Positions 32,779 through 44,995 of a DNA stretch of 64,000 nt are shown one piece after another (the first letter of the stretch is position 1; every line of letters starts with the position of its first letter). The notes beneath the pieces are model-generated. The model worked only from the letters and a program-made list of their open reading frames with translations, did no database searches and was not told the origin of the DNA. Both the position numbers and the translations under genes were made by a program. Source of the stretch: Volvox africanus (lineage: Eukaryota > Chlorophyta > Chlorophyceae > Chlamydomonadales > Volvocaceae); NCBI GenBank assembly GCA_030268105.1, contig BSDZ01000078.1, positions 3,709,001 to 3,773,000 of the forward strand, given 5' to 3'.

Positions 32779-33582
32779 GGATAAGCCGTCGTAATGAAAT
32801 CGTTTATAAAGTAGGAATATCGACAACAAATGGTAATAAGTGGTAAAGCGTTTGTATACGTTCTTCTTTACAACGAGCAACGGAACACTACGGAACCAAC
32901 TGCTCTGGTGAATAAGAAAGCTTTGCCGACAGAAGCGGATAGCTTGTCATCCTAAAATCAATTCAAGTTCGACGTCAATAGCATGGCGCAACCACCATCA
33001 CCATAAAATGCACCTTGGCATACTAGGCTTTAAGTGTAGTCCCAGAGTCCCAGGCAGATGTCTAAGAGGCTCCCTACCCGAAAGCTATCACCATGTCCAA
33101 ATCGCATGGAATCAACTTCATTTTGTGGCGCGTGGAAACCCTATAGAACACCCCACATACCTACCAGGCAGCGGAGGGTACATTCCGTCCAACAACGTGC
33201 TACACACACTTCTACGCAAACGAGAACCTGCCACCGCTTCAACAAATTAACTGATCTATATTTCTGTGTTGCCTAGCGCATCTCCATAAGTATGATGTCC
33301 AGGAGATCATACAACAGCTGTCATGTGCAAACGGCAGCGACACAACCAGTACGCTCGAAGCTCGAATGCCCAAGGACAAGATAAACACTTTCAACTCCTG
33401 CAGAAGTGCCCCATGAAAAGGCGTCGAAGAAATGCTGTAATCGCATACCTGCCGACCACTGAACGTATGCTCGTGTTACTCAGCTCCCTCTGGCTTCCGC
33501 ATGAAAGCACATGCCCCGTAATCCGACCGATGGAGGATACAAAACCAGAAATCGAACAATTTCCGGTGACTAGTGCCATCAC
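32779..33582. other. 0.8 kb intergenic between two minus genes
   Basis: Holds the 3' flank of ISD11 and the promoter of the small gene. No supported coding frame seen. Confidence 0.5.
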
Positions 33583-34063
33583 TTAAGCGCTCATCTCCTT
33601 TTGTTTGGCGCCAGGCTTGAATGCCAAGTCCAGCTCCTGAATACAACATACAGTATATTTGATACGCCATGCCCGAGGGACGGAGCCGAAGAACTTCCCA
33701 TCTGTAGCTATTTTAGCAGAGCATTAATCACCAGAACTTACCATAACATTTTTAACCTTACGGCCGTATAGCTGATATACCAACGACTGACGCTTGACAA
33801 CCTCAAGTTCCTTGCGACCGCTTTGCAGCAAAGATTCAGCCGCTACAGGATCTGTGACTGATGCTGCTTCGTGGAAGCTCTCTTTCGCGCGCCGCTGGAC
33901 GTATCTGCTCGTTCACAAAAACTGCATCAGGATCAGGCTTGCCTACGCCAAACCTTTTTGTGGTACTTCATCATGCTTACTCTCGAATATTATAATTAGG
34001 GAAACGGCGCCCCTCGCGTAGGAATGCACGAAACAATGCACGAGCCTCAGCCGCAGCATTCAT
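33583..34063 (-). CDS. ISD11: LYRM4/ISD11-like LYR protein of mitochondrial Fe-S cluster assembly
   Basis: Three exons in phase: 34063-33981, 33904-33742, 33636-33583; 99 aa, close to the roughly 90 aa usual for ISD11. The protein begins with the LYR-motif helix (ARALFRAFLREGRRFPNYNI), continues REYVQRRAKESFHEA and SVTDPVAAESLLQSGRKELE, and has the typical KRQSLVYQLYGRK segment. ISD11 binds and stabilises the cysteine desulfurase NFS1 with acyl carrier protein in the mitochondrial matrix. The motif reads LFR rather than LYR here. A cleavable presequence is not obvious. Other small LYRM proteins share the fold, but FPNYN and the conserved Arg after it fit LYRM4 best. Confidence 0.88.
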
Positions 34064-35659
34064 CTCTCAAAAGTGACTGCGCGCAATCTATGCAACGTGC
34101 AGCAAGACTGTTATTTCATCGATCGTAAGGTTACCGATTTCCTTCGCTTCGCATATCCTCACAAAGACGTCGTACCCCTTCCGATCTTTCGCACATTCGC
34201 AGTTTAGTAAATGCACGCAGAATGTCATTAGATAGATGTGCTAGCGGTTCCGGCTGTACACGCAAGCAGACCAATGTCGACGGTCGTCCAGGCTACACTT
34301 TCTTTGACCTTCCAGACCCTACATCTGATAAGGATGATATAGTTGAAGGTCAACAAAAATAATGGTCTCGTGGGTGAAGGACTATGGGACAGAAAAGGCT
34401 TACCCCGCACAGACCATTTCATGGATAAAATTCAGCATTTGCAGCCTCTGCTTGCAGTATACTTGACAGCAGACGCATCGGCGCAGGCAACTAAGCATCG
34501 TTCTCTCATATACAAGTAGCATGACCTTTGGCCTTGTTGCTCAACAAGCCGTTGGTCCTCGACGTATACCCGCTGGGACACCTGAATGCTGGTGTAACCT
34601 TGCGGTATGCGCATGAGCTGGTTGTTTTCCCACCAGGCTTGAGCTGGCTTGAACATTACATATTGTACGGGGAGGATGGGGCGGGACAAGGGGATCGCTT
34701 ACTCTGTGCACGACATTTATGCAATTGGAAGACACGTGATGATCGTGGCCAACCGGACACTTGGTGATTTCATCCTTGTACAGCGCTGGATCCTCCTTTG
34801 ATATTGGTTCTTGCCATTGGGGACATCGTCTTCAAGGGTTTCTCGTGTCATCCATCATGTATAATTCATCGTATGCTCTTCCCTGCATACGATTATCTAG
34901 GGCACCCTGAGTACCCAATAGCTTCCCGGCCTGTAGAAATGCGAATCCCCCCATAGGTTGCGCTATTGTCGATTAGAATTACCCATAGAAATAGGTTCCT
35001 TAGGCGGCAAGGTTTCATGACACGGGGTCACAAAGCCTGTCAGACACGGTACAAGTGCACCTTTCCGGTACAGGCTTCATCAATAGCCAAATTGTTCCAG
35101 TTCGTACTTAGGAATTGTGGAAATTGATCATGTAAAAGTTCGAAGTCTTTGGGTTTCAACTATACATCCTTTGCAGGCATGAAACCTTTTGGAGGTTAGA
35201 GCTAGACCTTCTTCCCATTTGCCTATCGAACATATCATGTTCCTGCACTCTTACCGTCCTTGTACCAAATCCTGACCATATGGAATGTGCCCATTATTGT
35301 CGTGGTAAAAAGTACCACCTGCGTCAGGAGTATCCCGTACAAAGCTGTGGCCATGCTCTTTAGACGTAGATAACATTTACCTGTTTCAATTACCGTTAAT
35401 TTTTTGAGCCTTTACTTGTTTGCACATACCCGGCTGCTTTACCATAGGGGTCTCCTAGCTAAGACAGCAGGACAATTTGCCGGGTCCCCAATTCTCTGTT
35501 TCGGACTACGTTATACACGCTTTCTGAGGTGCGTTTCGAGACCTGGGAGCCTCTAATTGGGGCGATAAGGTTGCAGTTACCCGTTCCTTAAGCCGAAGTG
35601 CCCAGCCGCCTCTTTACGTTTTGATACGACCCTCTCATAAATTATACAGGATCATCTGG
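34064..35659. other. 1.6 kb intergenic with one possible minus exon
   Basis: Upstream of ISD11. At 34647-34526 a minus frame (PAQAWWENNQLMRIPQGYTS then IQVSQRVYVEDQRLVEQQGQ) lies between an acceptor-like TTCAAG and an AG|GTCATG donor and has good composition, but no partner exon was found. From 34.8 to 35.6 kb I see nothing. Confidence 0.35.
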
Positions 35660-35998
35660 ATGTCAGCCATGAAGGGCGGTCGGCAACGACACGGTTCGAC
35701 GCGAGGCTCAGCTGGAGCAGGACGCTCGGTTACCCTCGTAACGAACAAGTATGGAGTAAGGCCATTGCAAAATGGTACGTCAGCGGCACAGCTGCAGCCA
35801 TCGCAGGCTGAGTTCAGCGGTCGGAATGCAGTTCCAACTGCGGCATGCGCACGGGGCTCACGGCCCAGCTCACCATTTTGGGGGACAGTTTTGCAGCGGG
35901 GGCAGTCAGTGATCTCTAGATCAACGGACTACGTCGCTTCTGCAAGCGACGAGGGCGTACTCCGCCTGCCGGGGCGCACTGAGCTGGAGCCGCAGATG
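35660..35998 (+). CDS. possible upstream exon or separate ORF before the CDPK gene
   Basis: A plus frame from ATG 35660 reads as a plausible disordered N-terminal region (MSAMKGGRQRHGSTRGSAGA, later DYVASASDEGVLRLPGRTEL) up to about CAG ATG|GTATGG at 35998. A following mini-exon candidate at 36181-36216 (VTSVFGYARNLN between GTGCAG and GTAAGA) is also in phase 0. Neither can be joined in frame to the kinase exon at 36395, whose own ATG is preceded by an acceptor. It could be the N-terminus of an alternative isoform, a short upstream gene, or leader sequence. Confidence 0.3.
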
Positions 35999-36394
35999 GT
36001 ATGGTCTACCTCATTGCAAGGGCAGGAAGCGTTCAAGCGCAATTTCCTAAATGTCCACACATGTCTATTCTTCGCGTGTGTCCCGAAAGAAGCTCCAAAA
36101 CACCTCAGAAATTTTCCTGTTGATTGCGCACACGTTCACTTTGCCCCTGCCGCTACGTGAATCCGTCTGGGCTGCCGTGCAGGTGACAAGCGTATTCGGT
36201 TATGCCCGGAACTTGAATGTAAGATCTCCACCTAAGGCAGGCAGGATATATAATGGGTATGGGTGTGGCACCTGTTTGCAGGATCTCGGCCCGAGTGGCC
36301 ATCAGCGCAAGATAGTCGAATTTCAAGTTCTTGTTTACCAACATAATTTAAGCATAGAATAACGGTGCCAGAAGCAATGGACGGAAATGATCCC

Positions 36395-39300
36395 ATGGGA
36401 TGTGCTTGCACCCTTTACACGCAGGAGAAGTACCATTTGGGGCGGGTGATAGGTGCGGGCAGCTTTGGCGTCGTTCGGGAATGCGTGGAGAAGGCCACTG
36501 GACGGGTCAATGCAGTTAAAACCATTCCCAAAGTGCCAAAACGCGGTCTGCCGACACCGCGATACCTATTGAAGCTTCGGACAGAGGTACGTCGAAGCAC
36601 GTGAAAAAGCACGTTCACATCTTTGGGTGGGCACGTCTGCATTTGAAGGTTCCGCAGTCTGCTGCAGTCCTCGTGCTTATCTTTGATGTTGTTATTGTTG
36701 TTTGGAGGAAGGAGTATTCGCTAAGATTGTATTTAAGCGCAAGTGTGCCATGACTGAGGGCCTGGTGGCGGGCACAAGGACCCAAGAAGTGGTGGCGAAC
36801 ATTTGGACGAATCGTGATGTGCGTTGGGTGTCTAATCAATCCACGGGGCTAAGTTAAATAGTGCAGGGTATGAGCATGTATGCGGTTTTTGGTGCCGAGT
36901 CCAACAGGTCGAGATCATGCAACAGCTCGGGTACAGCTTGGATGCAGTGAATCTGCGCGACGTGTTTGAAGACAATGACGCGATCCATCTCGTCATGGAG
37001 CTGTGCGAGGGCGGCGCGCTGCTGGAGAGGATCGAGGCCCACAAGTGAGCATGGAATAGGGAAAGCAAAGCACCCAGTCACAGGAACCCACTGGTGCCGC
37101 TCACTGACCCAGAACATCGCTCACTGTCTTAAAATGTGGCGTCCGGAGGTTTTCCACATGAGAACCCTGAATGCCGTGGCATAATTTCCTTGTGGATTCG
37201 TTACCATTCAGTATGCTGATAGGAGGCGTAGCCACAGTGTGCATTCGAATGACATGGGTGACGTGCAGCAATGTTCGCTCGGATGCAGCCTACGTGCGCA
37301 ACGCGTGCATCGGGGATTACCCCTGTGTATTGCAAAATACAGCGAACCCTTTGAAGACACGCGTATACATGGCATGAAAAGTTATACCTTCACCCTGCTG
37401 CAGGTACTCAGAGAAATTTATCGCCCGTCTGACACGCAGCATTCTTCGCTTCATCAGCCAGTGCCATGCGAAAGGCATTATTTATCGTGACGTGAAGCCA
37501 GATAACTTCCTGGTAGGTGTGCTGCAGTTGTAAGCTGAGGATGGCTGAGTATCCATCGATCGGCCAAATGCTCTCCAGCTTGCATTTTGGGGACGCTTAC
37601 GTGTGGCGACTGATGTAAATGACGGAAACGAAGCGACTGTTGATGATATAATTTAAACCAGTCCCTGCTTGCGCTTCCTGCCATGTGTATGCCTAAAGCA
37701 TCAGTACTGCAGCACTACGTTTGATTTGGTCGCGTGCGTTCCAAGTTTCTGTGCGAACATTACAGGCCCAAGCCTCCTGATTATGTGTGTGGGATAAGGG
37801 GGCTTTGCTTCACCCGTGGCCACTACCTGTTAGTCCCTACCTTTCCCTGTATTTCGGGGCACCCTGATTGTATATCCTAATTGTATGCCTGAAGGATTGG
37901 CTGTAAAGATCACCACCCCTATTGCGCCCGATTATCCCTACTCTAGTTCCTGCGGCATGATGATGAATCTCCGCTGAAGGCGACAGATTTCGGGCTCTCC
38001 ATCCGCCACTGGCCGGACGAGCCCAAGCTTACGTCGCGGTCCGGTAAGCTCAGTGTCGCACGTGAGCTTGTGTCATGCGCTAGGTGTGGGAGCCAGCGGG
38101 GTTGCCCACCGCGTTCTACGCGTTTTGTGCTATGACTTATACAGCCATCAATGTTCCTGAAACATTTTTTGATGGCAGGAACTCCCGCCTACATGGCACC
38201 GGAGCTGGTGCTCCAATCCTACGACGAGAAATGCGATATCTGGTCCGTGGGTATGCTAACGTATCAGGTAGGGCGTTCTGGGCGGAGGTTCACGTTTTAA
38301 AATGGTATCTGATGACTGACGTATTTGATAATTTTGCTTGCTTGTTTGCCTTTGCGTTCGTCCTCTTGTTACCTCGGGTGTGGATGCTTTGTTCTGTTTC
38401 AATACGGCCGCCTTGTTACGGTTCTTACGCGTTTCAGAGATGTTGCCACTCGTTGACTTCACCGCTACGCAGCTTCTGACAGGGCGATTCCCGTTTTGGG
38501 AGGATGTTCGGACCCAAACTCTCAGCGACGTCTGGAAGGCGATATTGACTCAGGACGTTAACTGGAATGCGCCAGTGAGTACGGAGATCGATGATGGGTG
38601 TGGAAGCGCGACAGGGCAGCTGTCCCGTATAAAAGCAAGATCATGAAAGTTGATAGCATAATTCTGCACCTGCTTTTGCCAACCTTGTACTTTGCGCCAT
38701 GTTGCGCAATTCCCAGGCGTTGACATCGTTCGGTCCACTTGCACGTCCTCGTAGGAGTTAAAGCAACTATCCCCCAGCGCCGTAGACCTGCTGAAGAGGC
38801 TGTTGCAACGGGATCCCGCCCTGCGGCCATCCGCATTTGTGGCGCTGGAGCATCCGTGGTTGTCGGAAGACGGCCGTGCCAGGGACCTGCCGCTACAAGG
38901 CAGCGTCGTGCAGGTGATCCTCAAGGGGAACAGTGCTCAGGAAGTCTAGTGCCTCCTGGACACGTGTGTAGTGTAGTGCCTCCTTGCCATTTTGATTATC
39001 ACGAGAACGCGGTTTTGATATTGAATATTGTTGTTCTGCCCCGCAGCGCCTGCAGCGATTCTCGACTTTTGGCCACTTGAAGCAGCTTGTGCTGAAGATG
39101 ATTGTAGATGAGATCCAGGACGAGGGCAAGCAGGGCAAGGCGCCGGCTAGCCGGAAAGCACGAGCGGCGCTCGGAAACTTGCAGGTGCAACAGTGCTGAC
39201 GTCAGGGTGGCAGTGAACAAAGTTGACAGCAGCATTCTTATGCCAGGTCTATAAGGAACTTTTCACTTGTTACCAAGCATCTTGACAAAACTGGAGGGTG

Positions 39301-40810
39301 AGGGGTACTCGTAAATTTTCAAGAGGATGAAGGTGCCATGTCAGGCGGATGAATGCTATGAGGGACTCTCTTCACGGCACAAGTGTAATTAACCTGAGAG
39401 CTGCGTAGCTATACTTCAATGCGGATGTGGCAAACGAAAAATGCACTTGTTTGTGTTCTTAGTTGCTGAGTGTACCTACGTTGTAGTGGTAGAAGTATGC
39501 CGCCCATGTGCCAACCATATGCCACAGGATCTCTTCAACGAGCTTGACACGGACAGCAGCGGGGCCATCACACTTGAGGAATTGTCTGCGGGTCTTCGGC
39601 GCCAGGTGTGGTTTCGAGTAACCACCGAACCGTCACCGTTTAAAGTTGTGTACCGTGATGCCCTTGTCCATGTTTGGAGGGTTTCCCAACGATTGTGGGT
39701 AATGCACTGGAGCCTGAGTGCGCGAGGATGACTGCTTTCCTCTTCCACGAATTGGTGTGTAGGGTTATGTGCTGGCCGACAATGAGATCGAAAACCTGAT
39801 GCGGCGGGTAGACTTTGACCACAATGGCACCGTCGATCTGTCCGAGTTTATCACCACGTTGATGGACTGGGACCAAGTGCAGACGGAGCAGGGTTGGCAG
39901 GTACGTGCACTGGGTCCTTGGCGTTTTCTTAATGTTCTTGCGCGACCTGCGGCCGTGCCGAATGCGCCACGGATGGGCGCTTGGCCCATGCGATCTGCTT
40001 CGGTGCAGGACCCTTTACGCGATATATGCCATTATATTCGCCGAGCTATTCCCATGTCGATTAGATTCGGACTGTCTTTTTACTATACACACAGGTGTAC
40101 TTGGATCACGCGTTCCGCAAAATGGACCACGATGGTGATGGATACATCTCCTTGGACGAGCTCTTGCAGCAGCTGCCACCACTGCGGCCAGCGCCAGGCG
40201 TCGGCTCGTTGGCGCAAGTGGTGTCAGGTGCTGCAGCTGCGTTTGGCTTCACTCGTGCTTACGATGGTGATGCGGAGAGGTTGGCGGAAGCTAAGCTGAT
40301 GCTCCGTGAGGCGGATACGAATGGTGACGGGAAGATAAGCCGGGAGGAGTTCTTCGACCTCCTGAAGGAGAGCCATGCACCAGACAGGCAAGTCCGTGGA
40401 TATGTTTATAGCCGTCATGATATCGTGATGTGGGTCGTTAGTCACGGCATCACATGGGTTGCTTCCAAACACGCGGCAACCGCAGCCAGTGGTTATTCAG
40501 ACGAGCTGCCAAAGCTGCATTGCGATTCCGTTCAGGACCTTTCCTGGTATGTACTGTACACTACCGTCATGGGGTGCTCCCCAAGTGGTCCATGCATGTG
40601 AATGTTATGAGAAGGTTACGCTCATGCCAGCAGGAGGGTTTGTTAGGTGTAAGCTCTTTGTATGTTCAATAGTTCTCTTGTTCCGGACCCTTTGGTGCCG
40701 TTTTTATTTGCAGCCTGTCCTTCTACGATGACCGACTGGCAATCACCTCGGACGGCCGTACCTCGGCTGTAGTTAGCCAGCAAAGCCGCCAAGCAACTGC
40801 AAAGCTGTAA
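36395..40810 (+). CDS. CDPK: calcium-dependent protein kinase with four EF hands
   Basis: Twelve exons, all in phase: 36395-36586, 36908-37044, 37404-37512, 37947-38043, 38179-38267, 38473-38574, 38755-38913, 39047-39184, 39528-39605, 39763-39900, 40095-40387, 40714-40810; 542 aa. I chose ATG 36395 because it gives MGCACTLYT, an N-myristoylation plus palmitoylation motif (Gly2, Cys3, Thr6) typical of CDPKs; ATG 36377 is the alternative. Kinase: glycine loop GAGSFGVV, Lys in NAVKTI, catalytic IIYRDVKPDNFL, DFG in KATDFGLS, APE as MAPEL. Four EF loops: DTDSSGAITLEE, DFDHNGTVDLSE, DHDGDGYISLDE, DTNGDGKISREE. The junction domain lies between. It phosphorylates Ser/Thr on Ca2+ binding, probably at membranes. 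Odd points: Tyr in place of His in HRD, and a GC-AG last intron. Confidence 0.95.
40388..40713 (+). other. GC-AG intron in the CDPK gene
   Basis: The donor is AG|GCAAGT and the acceptor TATTTGCAG. Only this GC donor joins exon 11 (ending GAC AG) to exon 12 in the frame that stays open to AAG CTG TAA; the nearest GT (CAA|GTCCGT) leads to TGA after four codons. AG|GCAAGT is the known consensus of GC-AG introns. Confidence 0.8.
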
Positions 40811-41638
40811 AATCACAGATCCTGTCTCCAGTCACCAGGAATGAATATTGGCAGCATGCCACGGGTGCGGCCTGGGCTGTGTCATCCTGGATGGCTGCTG
40901 ATGCTATGACAATAAGCTATGGACGGGTGGCGTTCATGGTGCTGCTACGGACCCAAGGCGCTTGGTGCTTATATTGATGCTTGGTCTTCATACTGCTGGG
41001 TTTTCCGAACATCTCGGCATGTGCTGCTGGAGGTAGGCCTTACCAGTGCATATTCGGGGCGGCGCAGTAGCAGTTTATGAAATGTGTGCTTCCCACCCTC
41101 GCATGTACGTATAGGGCGCATGTAAAGTGTTTTATGTATCTTGCCTACATCAATGCTGCTAGAGCTGCTTGTAGCATGCTGAAGCCGAATACCTATGGGT
41201 GGTACTTTCGTGACCAAGATAACATAGACAGGAAGTGCAATACATGTGCTGTGTACACAATTTTCGCTCGTTCCAGGATCTTAAGTGAAGTCATGCGCGG
41301 TCCAGACATGCTAGAATGTATGCGGTTGCAGGTTCTATGCGGAGTGCGCTGTGAGAGCGTATATAATTCCTTGTATGCCGGTGAACTGGCCGCCTTGCTT
41401 TAGGGGTCATCTGAAAGATCATACAGGGGGCATGCCTACGCCAATTCTATTTCAGTCACCCTGTGATTGACGATGTAATGTTCTGCTATCTCATTGGCAT
41501 GGCCAAGAATGTCCCTCATCGTCAAGCTAGGTGCCTTGCACTGGCATCTGCTGCACCGTTCGCGCACACATGGATAAAACGACTAAAAATCTCTAGAAAA
41601 ATCTCGCTAGCACTTGACTGTACAAGATACTGAGCACG
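40811..41638. other. convergent intergenic region (CDPK and NAA20 3' ends)
   Basis: About 830 bases shared by two converging genes. TGTAA, the green-algal poly(A) signal, overlaps the CDPK stop (40806-40810). No independent gene was supported; the plus frame at 41077-41403 has weak composition. Confidence 0.45.
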
Positions 41639-42251
41639 TTACTCCCACTCCAGTTCTTCAGGCTTGATGGGCCGTTTTAGTGGGATGGTTGACCTTTTGT
41701 CCACGTCCCTTGGTAGCGCTTTCCGCATGTCATATGCATCCTCGTCACCGCTGTAGTATCCGACCACTGTTCGGTAAATGATGTAGCCGAACTTGCGATA
41801 CATATTGATCGCAACCGAATTAGACTTACGGACGAATAAATCAACAAAGAAACAGTCATGGACTTTCTCTGAAATCTCCTCGAGGATTTGCATAAGTTTT
41901 TGTGCCAGGTTTTGGCGTCTGAAGTCCGGCGCGACAGTCACTGCTGTAACATGCCCGTGCCATAGGTCGCCATCTCCCTCTGCCTTGCCCAATATGTACC
42001 TAGTAGGAGTAGGGATGCAAGCCTTAAGATATACAACAGGTTAATTGGCTTGAAATAATGCCATACAGAAAGCATTATTTGGCTTACCCCATAGCTTGCT
42101 TGCCCGGTCCCTCAGCCATTAAGCAGTATTCCGGCCTTTTCGCCAAGTATGTCAGGTAGAAAGGCAGATTGTACGTCTCAGTCAGGATGTCAAGGTTGAC
42201 ATTATTATACGTGAACAGGTCATTGCAAGTGAAGCGACGTAATGTTGTCAT
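41639..42251 (-). CDS. NAA20: NAA20, catalytic subunit of the NatB N-terminal acetyltransferase
   Basis: Two exons in phase: 42251-42088 (donor GG|GTAAGC) and 41999-41639 (acceptor CCTACTAG), 174 aa against 178 in human. The N-terminus MTTLRRFTCNDLFTYNNVNL and TETYNLPFYLTYLAKRPEY are signatures of NAA20. GNAT core: GHVTAVTVAPDFRRQ then ALK-type helix, FFVDLFVRKSNSVAINMY, and the conserved FGYIIYRTVVGYYSGDEDAY followed by DMRKALPRD. NatB acetylates Met-Asp/Glu/Asn/Gln N-termini co-translationally at the ribosome, with NAA25 as partner. In the acetyl-CoA loop the usual RRxGxA reads RRQNLA, so the glycine is Asn; all other motifs are intact. Confidence 0.95.
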
Positions 42252-42804
42252 CAATATTAGATTTTTTTTGAGAAACAAACTTTGCAAAATCAGGTTTGTG
42301 AATTAATCAGTGGCCACTTCAGCACTGAGCGGCGCAAAATGAAGTTTATGCATCGTACAGATGCACACCATTCTTGCACTGAGCACTGCTCGAGTAATTT
42401 TAGTTTTACACAGTCCTCGTAATTGGGTATATTCCAGTTTAGAGCCAACCGAAAGAAACCGCTATCTGTACAATCATTTTTCCAATTTACGGCCTCGTGG
42501 TCCTCCTAATCGAGTGCGTTGATTTTCTAACCTTACATATCAACCATCTTTGTCCAGTGTGGAGCTATCGTTCCACGTTTATTGTAGCTCGATGCTCCAT
42601 TGATACATATCAGTTTTGTTGATTAATAAAAAAGCTACTTGAATTCTATGCAGCTCTACCGTCAAATCACTCGAGCAATAAGCGTCTTAAAACATCGTGT
42701 TGCTGTTACCCCAGCCCTGCTTGCTTATAAAATGGGTATGGCCACGATGAAGGCATAGCTATGTAATGAAATAAGCTGGAAAATAATTGCAGAGGACAGG
42801 CGCT
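42252..42804. promoter_or_regulatory. shared divergent promoter region of NAA20 and the 2,021-aa gene
   Basis: The two start codons are 553 bases apart on opposite strands, so both promoters must lie here or in upstream introns. The region is AT-rich with TATAAAA at about 42726 (plus) and no coding frame. Confidence 0.5.
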
Positions 42805-44964
42805 ATGTTCATCAGGCGTCGCCGCGAACGGGAACCTACCCGATGGTATCGGCTGGCAGATTCGGATGAGCTGTTTACCGCTCTGGACGAAGCTCCAAAT
42901 GACCATCCCCTGCTTCCCGCATCAGGAAAAATGGTGTGTCTGGCCTCTTTTTGTCTGCGTAGAAGCCAAGTCCAATTACCGCGAAGCCTCATCTCCCACC
43001 CCCTCCCCCATGCCTTGTGCCGTCTTATACACAACATACAGAAAGCACACCGTTCCGCATCCTTACCAAACCCTTAAGTTGTGCTTAAGTCCTGATCATT
43101 TACAACATGCAGTGGTATGCATATCCCGTACACTTGGCCGCCGAGTATGCACGTTCACCTTCCCATAACATAGGCTGACCCAGGGGTAACCACACACCAT
43201 GCAAGCTAAATACCTGAGATCAATTTTTACATGTGTCCGCCAAGCAGGCGCCTCCACTGCGGCGATTTGTACCCATGCAACGCCCTGAATCCCAAGCAGC
43301 ATGGTCATCACAGGCCGCCAGGGCAAGGCAAGTCCATCCACTGCAGCTAGCCACATCTTTGGCTTTTTCCTCGTCCGCAGAGACCATGATGCGCCCTCTC
43401 GCGCCTCCTAATCGATACAATGAGGACCAGTACAACGGTCTGAGGTTTAAAGATATGCGCCAGCCGCAGCAGCCATTTGTCCAGCTGCAGCACCTATTGC
43501 CGCCGCAGCGGCAGCATCCGGTTTTTCAGCAGCAGCAACCCCAGGTGCTGCAGCCGCTGCCGCAGCCATTACAGCCGCCGGGCCCACGATCGCATCAGCA
43601 AGAAACTCCTATGTGGGCAACACAGCTTGCAGAACACGGAGGCCGCAGCTCACCTGCATTGCAGGTGCCATCCGGCTCTCGGCCGTGGCAAGCCAGGCCG
43701 CAGCTGCTAACCGCCGCTCCACAAATGGCACCTGTGCTTCATGGTGGTGGCGTCAGCCGGGTTAATGTCACGGCAGCGGCAAGTCCCATGAACACAGGGG
43801 CGGTTTATCGAAGCCCAACGGTGGCTGCCGGGTGCTCCACATCTGCTGCGCAGCCGCTTAAAGACTTACCACCACCAGCAGCCGTGGCAGCAGTCGCAGC
43901 TATCGAAATTAGTGGCGGTCGTAATGGTGTTGCCCAGAGTCTGCAGACGACGGGCACGTACTCAGGACCTGCAGCACTACAACCAACCCGAGACAAACCG
44001 GTGCAGTTAATAGGGCCTTACCTTATCCACCCACAGTGGCATGAGCCGACTTATCAGCAAGCAGTAGGTTCTCAAGGACCTGTGGTCTGGGATGCCCCAC
44101 CATTGTACCTGGGGCGGGCGCCCCTGATGCAGCCAGTGCCGGTGGACCTCAGCAGCGCCGCCCTTCGCCCTGTGAACGCCAGTGGCTTGGGCCCACCCGA
44201 CATGAGCAGCATTTCGTCCATCCAACAGTGGCTTCTGCTGATGCCAGATCACTCGAAAATGGCGTTGGAGAAGGCGTGGTACGCTAACATGGTATTTCAA
44301 GCTGGCTCAGGTTACATTGTGGACCCCCTGCATTGTCTATGTATGGCGGGATGCACAAGTATGCACTTGCACGCTGTTCTCACGCTCTTACCTTTGTTCG
44401 GATACACACCCATGGGGCTCGGTCCTTGCTGCCGTTGCTGTCCTCGCGTGTTTGCTGGTAGGTACGTAATAAATAAAGGATGTAAATGCTCTGTATATAT
44501 ATGTATGTATATATGTATTTTATGGGTGTTACACTGTGGGCGACTCGCCCTTCAAAGACGAGCACCGGGGGTCCTGACCGGACCGAGCCACAGCGCAGGG
44601 GAGGAACACGTGGCTTGTCTGTCTGTCCTGCCACGTGCTCCCCCTCTCACTAGGGCCAGCGAGCCCTCACAGGCTCTCGCCTGGCCACTCACAGAGCACT
44701 CAGGGCTACCAAGAAATCACAGAAAGGCCCAACAGAAAACGGGGGACACCTAGCTGCTCAAAGGACGGGGAAACCTCTCCTCTAACCCGAAACTGACCTG
44801 GCAAGAGCCTGACAGACACACACGGATCCCCTCAGAGGAGAAACACCAGCAGGAAAGCACACCCTTACACAGCCAAGCCAGAAGAACCCAACAAGAGGCG
44901 GAGGGGGGGATGACAAGCCAAACTGGCGCCCCCCTAGAAAGCCTTCCGGCCCCATATATGTATG

Positions 44965-44995
<31 letters not shown>

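Noticed and set aside
44279..44470. Extension of exon 2 of the 2,021-aa gene to GCTGGTAG|GTACGT
   Set aside because: The added residues are Cys/Leu-rich and look like translated intron; TG|GTACGC at 44278 gives the same phase with a clean end.
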